Positions 19,192 through 23,210 of a stretch of DNA of 23,210 nt are shown here, one piece after another. Origin of the DNA: Leucogyrophana mollusca (taxonomy: Eukaryota > Basidiomycota > Agaricomycetes > Boletales); the NCBI GenBank assembly GCA_021014945.1, contig MU266554.1:2783-25992 (forward strand), read 5' to 3'. How positions within the stretch are numbered: the stretch's first letter is position 1; every line of letters begins with the position of its first letter. The notes under the pieces were generated by a model that was given only the letters and a program-made list of their open reading frames with translations, was not told where the DNA came from and searched no databases. The position numbers and the translations under genes are program-made.

Positions 19192-22100
19192 ATGGCACCA
19201 AATAACGACGCGAGCGAAGGGGACAACGGAGAGGGGTCCCAGATGGGGCGGAACCAAAAAAAGAAAATGGCGCGGCGGAGCATCGAGGTGAGAGGGGAAC
19301 GCATTGGACATCGACGGACGCTGACCGAGCGACGACAGGGCTCGCAGGACGTCGCGCAGAATCGGCCAGCGGTGGAGCCGATCAAGCCGACCAAGGCAAT
19401 GGAGGCGGGAGACGAGCGAACGACGGCACTGGACAAGGTCATCAGAGGCTCATTCGCGGGGTACGCGCAGATGGACGTGCTGGCGCTGGGGGAGCGGCTG
19501 GTGTTCCAGACGTGGAACGACCGACGGCTCAAAGAGGCGGAGGGCGCGAAGCTCATCGCGTCGATGAAGGCCAACGGGATTCGACGGTTCACGCGGGACG
19601 CGATGATCCCGATCGTGGTGCCGTCGTCGCTGTTGAACGTCGCGCTGGTGTCGAACAAGCAGCTGGGCCAGCCGCTGCCGGTGTTGCACGTGGGGCCGAA
19701 CGAGATCGTGAAGGCGGCGTCGGGGCAGCACCGGCTGTACGCGCTGCGGAAGTTACACCAAAAGTTGCTGGAGGAACAAGAGGACTTGAACGACCGGCTT
19801 GAGAAGCTGTACGCGCTGAAGCCGAAGACGGAGTTGGCGGAAACGGAGACCGAGAAGGAGGCCGGAGCCACGAGGCAGCGGCTGGGTGAGATAATGGGGC
19901 AGCTGGACGAGTTCGGGAACTGGGGTGTCGTCGTGTACCGTGAAGGTGAGGTCCACTATTGTTTGTGCGTGTTGCCGGCCTGTCTGCGCGCATCGTGTGC
20001 AGACGATGTGCGCGTTCATGAGAAGGGGGAAACCCCAACTGACACACTCGCGCGCGCACACCGATCGAGAACGATACGCGGGACGCGGTGAAGCGCGAGA
20101 TTCAATACCCCCCGCACATCGTGTCGACTCGATCCGCGCGCGACGCCTGCGATATACGTGACGCGACGCTGACTTGACAACAGAAGTGCTCTTGGAGGAG
20201 GGCATGGACGCTGCGGTGCGCCTCAGCGAAAACAAGCAGCTGTACGAGTACGCGGAGAACGACGAGGATCGGATGGTGAGGAGCGTGCGACACCTGATCG
20301 CGGCCAGGGAGACGTCGGAGGACACGTTCGAGACCGCGTACGACACCATAGTCGCGGAATCGAAGACCTACAACTCGAAGATGTCGCGGGTCTTCGGGTC
20401 GAAAATGACGGTGGTCATGCTGATGTGCCTGCTCAGCATGGGGTCCCATTTCAGGCAGATGCCGGAAATGTCCCTGACGTGGATTGAGGGGCAGGTCAAG
20501 ACGATTGTCGGGGTGAGTGCGCTCCGTTGAAGTCACGAGCGGCGTTTACGAAACGAACTGCGTTATAGATGCTCTCCATGTGGGTTCAAGAACAGTACGA
20601 GTGGCTGCAACTGCTCGCCTCACCGGACGAGTTCCCGACTTACGAAGAGGTAATTCGCTTGAACGGCTTGACGCGCAGCACCGTGGATCAGCAGGCACGG
20701 GAGGACGCCCAGGGTAGGATGACGACGCTGGGGGTACAGATGACGTCGGCCACCAAGGGTAGCGTGGACGTGTTCAAACCGTACCTGGGGGAGATGAACG
20801 GGTTGTACGACCTGGTGGAATACAAGTACGATATGGGACTGGAGAGCGGAAAATGTCGAAGGAGCATGGCGGATTATTTCGTTGGCGTGGAGTCGCTGTT
20901 GTCGGGGGCGTGGTCGAAGGAGCTGAAGAACCCGTCGGACCCGATGTACGCAAAGCTCAGTCGGGTGATGGCGCGGGTCAAAGTGCTGTTCAGCGAGTAC
21001 GGGCCGGTCCCATTGCCCAAGGTGATGCCGCTGTTGACTCGCGGGCCGTTCTTAATGGCCGCGAAGATATTGGGGCCACAGGAGATTCCGTTACGCGAGG
21101 TGAGTGAGCGCTGCGCGCTGCGCGCATCGTCTCGACACGATGTGCGCGGTCACGCGAGTTCGCGCGCACCGACTCGTATCGATCTGCGCGCCGCGCTAAA
21201 ATCTTCGCGCAGGTGTCCCGATGGTTCGACCCCCTTGTCGACTACGCCCGTGCACTGACGCGGGATCAGATCATGGCGGACTACACGGAAACCATGTTCA
21301 AGCAGATCCAAGGCAACGCGTACCTCACCAACCCCGACGCCGCGGCCAAAAGCGTACGTATACAAAAGATCCGTCTCCCGCACGCTAACCGCTGCCAACA
21401 GGTCTACCGCATCCTCTGGGAGCGGATGGACTTCGCCCTCAAGGTACTCCATTTCGAAATCCTCCAACGCGGCCCCGAACTCCGCCTCTGCAAGAAGGCC
21501 GATCTCGAGCAGCTAGCCAAGGACGACGCACGGTACAAAAGCGAGGTCGACGCCCTCATGTCCGCCATGAAGAAAAGCTACAACTCCTCTTCCCCCAAGG
21601 CATGGCTTGATGTCATCAACAGAAGCGTCCGAGGTTTCGAAGAGCTCAAGGACTCCCTTTGGACGGTCCGCCCGTCGAGCTCGAAGAGCTTCGCGCGCGA
21701 CGTGAGGCCGATGGTACTCGCGCTCCTGTACGAGATGGAGCTGGTCTCGGAGTACCGCTACCACACGATGAACGTGGAAGTCGCGAAGCTCCGCACGGAC
21801 ATTTACGACGCCGTAGCTGCAGAGGACCCCGGCGAAATCCTCCACAGCTGCGGCATAACGCAAGTCATGAAACGCGTCTACTGGTGGGACAACGTGTCGA
21901 TACCCACAGTACCCTTCCCCTTGTATGACTGGCAGACCAAGGCCTCCGGGCGCCAGGAGCTTGCCCGTCGACTGAACAATCGTCTCGAAATAGCGAAGCA
22001 ACAGAAGGGCATCCAAGCCATCCTCAACATGGTGGAGAAGTCGCCCCTGGCTCACATCGGGAGGGTCCCGGGAGTCATCGCGTCCGAGGTGTATGACGCC

Positions 22101-22792
22101 CTGGACCGACTCATCTTCGTGAGCGCCTCCCCCTGAGCACTTTGCCCTTTACCTTTAGTGTGCTAACTGTTACCGTCGACGCTCCGTGTGTGTGCTTTCG
22201 AAGGCCCTGGAAGTGAACGAGGAACGCAAGCGCTTTTACCGCGACAACGTAGGAGCGGGGGCGCTGTTCGACCGCAGCCAGACCGAGCACCTGGTGTACT
22301 TCCGGTCGGAGAGAGAGGTGCATCCGGACAATATCGTGGGTCATTTTGCCTTCAGGGCTTCTCGTGCGACGCTCATTACCGCGTCCAGCGTGACCCGGTC
22401 GACGACGAAGACGCGGAGACGGACGAAGAAGGGTCTGAACCCGGGGAGACAGGCGAGGAGGACAGCGAAGAGGACGACGAACACTCGCCGGAGGCGCGTT
22501 TCTATGGTACGTCGCGCGCTTCGTTTCCAACCGATCCGCGCTGACCTTGGCCCGCGAAAGCCGCCGGCGCCCATCCTCGCACGGGCACCCCTGCGGCCGA
22601 CCTAAGGAAGCGCGTCCGCTCCCCCGCCCAGAGTCGTCGGTCGCTTTCCGCTTTCGTGAATTCCCTTGCTGATGTCCGGCCTCCACAGCGTCCGGCTTGT
22701 CTCCAACCGCAAAAAGGCTCAGGGACGGCAACCCCGATGGGTCCACCGACGTCCACCCTGACGGTAATCATGAGGACGATGGCATCGTTTGA
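19192..22792 (+). CDS. ParB-like-domain family protein, copy C (10 exons, 946 aa predicted)
   Basis: Proposed exons: 19192-19287, 19348-19945, 20184-20512, 20569-21099, 21213-21353, 21402-22118, 22204-22335, 22389-22506, 22561-22635, 22689-22792. All junctions are GT-AG and the frame is open to TGA. Exons 3 (329 nt) and 5 (141 nt) match A and B exactly; exon 6 (717 nt) equals B. SGQHR is at 157-161, after KLIASMKANGIRR and MIPIVVP. Body blocks are ENKQLYEYAEN, MLSMWVQEQY, SRWFDPLVDYARAL, WWDNVSIP and MVEKSPLAHIG. The acidic linker (EEDSEEDDE) is only about 40 residues. The Lys/Pro/Gln-rich part and the equivalents of A exons 9-10 are missing, which explains most of the length difference. The tail QSPSGLSPTAKRLRD is kept, arguing that it matters. 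It is head-to-head with copy B. Function is inferred as for A. Confidence 0.83.
19946..20183 (+). repeat. Intron 2 of copy C with three palindromes
   Basis: A 238-nt intron (donor GTGAGG, acceptor AACAG, with the shared CGCTGACTTG before the acceptor). Palindromes lie at 19985-20014, 20051-20080 and 20112-20140. Number and order match copies A and B although the exons around them have diverged strongly. The third keeps the core ATCGTGTCGACTCGAT seen in A and B. Confidence 0.85.
21100..21212 (+). repeat. Intron 4 of copy C with two palindromes
   Basis: A 113-nt intron (donor GTGAGT, acceptor CGCAG). Palindromes lie at 21120-21148 (GCGCGCATCG / CGATGTGCGC) and 21161-21190 (CGCGCGCACCG / CGATCTGCGCG). 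The intron is shorter than in A and B, in line with fewer palindromes. Confidence 0.85.
22507..22560 (+). repeat. Intron 8 of copy C with a decayed palindrome
   Basis: A 54-nt intron with donor GTACGT and acceptor AAAG. At 22513-22541 the arms CGCGCGCTTCG and CGATCCGCGC around a TTTCCAAC-like centre resemble the palindrome of intron 10 in copy B. Its position fits a fusion of introns 8 to 10 after loss of the two small exons between them. Confidence 0.5.
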
Positions 22793-23100
22793 GGCGGTTG
22801 TCTACTTGGTCCCACACTTCTTGTGTTGTGTTGTTTTAGTCCCCGTTTCTCTGCTGTCCTCTTCGTATGGTAGCGCCAGCGTCTGGTACCCCAGGCCTTC
22901 TACGTACTTTGTGTTCAATATGTCGCGCACTGCTTATACAACGCTCCGCGGTTTCGATCCGCAAGTCTAGAGAAATGAGCGTTTGAGTCCGACCAGCACC
23001 TTGCTCTCACGACATGGGAGAGTGGGGGATCGTTTCCGGCTACCACATCGATACCCCTGATATTATAATGATGTATGACTTGAGACCGTGAGTTGCAGGA
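22793..23100. other. 3' spacer after copy C, no gene seen
   Basis: Probable 3' UTR followed by spacer. The flank shared by copies A and B is not recognisable here. No other gene is supported. Confidence 0.45.
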
Positions 23101-23130
23101 CGCGCGGATCGTTCTCACCCGATGTGCGCT
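23101..23130. repeat. Family palindrome, exact repeat 1
   Basis: Arms CGCGCGGATCG and CGATGTGCGC around TTCTCACC. The 30-bp sequence is identical to 23181-23210. Confidence 0.85.
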
Positions 23131-23180
23131 ATCTCAATCCGGCTATAGAGCACAGCGCGTTTCGTCTCAAACCTCTCGGG

Positions 23181-23210
23181 CGCGCGGATCGTTCTCACCC
23201 GATGTGCGCT
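23181..23210. repeat. Family palindrome, exact repeat 2, at window end
   Basis: Identical over 30 bp to 23101-23130, starting exactly 80 bp later and ending on the last base of the window. The surrounding sequence is not repeated, so this is a repeat of the palindrome itself. Confidence 0.85.

Noticed and set aside
1..23210. tRNA or rRNA genes
   Set aside because: No tRNA box A/box B pair with a clover-leaf fold and no conserved rRNA segments were noticed on either strand by eye.

Overview
This looks like nuclear DNA of a filamentous fungus, most likely an agaricomycete basidiomycete. The genes are broken by many short GT-AG introns (about 48-85 nt unless they carry an inserted palindrome), exons are GC-rich, spacers are poorer in GC and full of decayed repeats, and there are no ribosome binding sites or operons. 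The taxon is inferred from gene architecture only.

The window is dominated by one gene family that I do not recognise as a named family. Copy A (2503-7037, minus) and copy B (11406-16054, minus) lie in direct orientation. Copy C (19192-22792, plus) is head-to-head with B and more diverged. Comparing the three gives splice models that stay in frame from ATG to stop, with predicted proteins of 1165, 1155 and 946 aa. Each has a basic N-terminus; a ParB/sulfiredoxin-like or DGQHR-like segment (xLxxSMKxxGIRR ... IPIV ... AASGQHRxYAL); a long, strongly conserved, mostly helical body; a fast-evolving acidic and Lys/Pro/Gln-rich linker (much shortened in C); and a conserved basic tail, QSP(T/S)GxSPxxKRL(K/R)D. 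A fourth copy survives only as a 26-codon relic at 8668-8745.

The most striking structure is a family of about 30 short imperfect palindromes with arms like GCGCAYATCG / CGATRTGCGC around a variable 6-9 nt centre. I found none in a predicted exon. They occupy the long introns of the family (three in intron 2 of every copy, two to four in intron 4, one in each of introns 8, 9 and 10 of A and B), the 3' flanks of A and B, and 24-bp-period arrays upstream of all three start codons. Two identical 30-bp copies end the window at 23101 and 23181. A plausible but unproven reading is that the encoded ParB-like proteins recognise these sites, making a self-linked gene plus binding-site system.

Layout: 1-240 and 379-914 tandem repeats; 915-1585 no gene seen; 1590-7386 copy A with flanks; 7387-10975 spacer with dispersed repeats, the relic and decayed repeats; 10980-16386 copy B with flanks; 16405-18950 spacer with inverted repeats and a possible broken gene; 18957-22792 copy C; 22793-23210 3' spacer ending in the two palindromes. 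No tRNA, rRNA, CRISPR or recognisable transposase was found.
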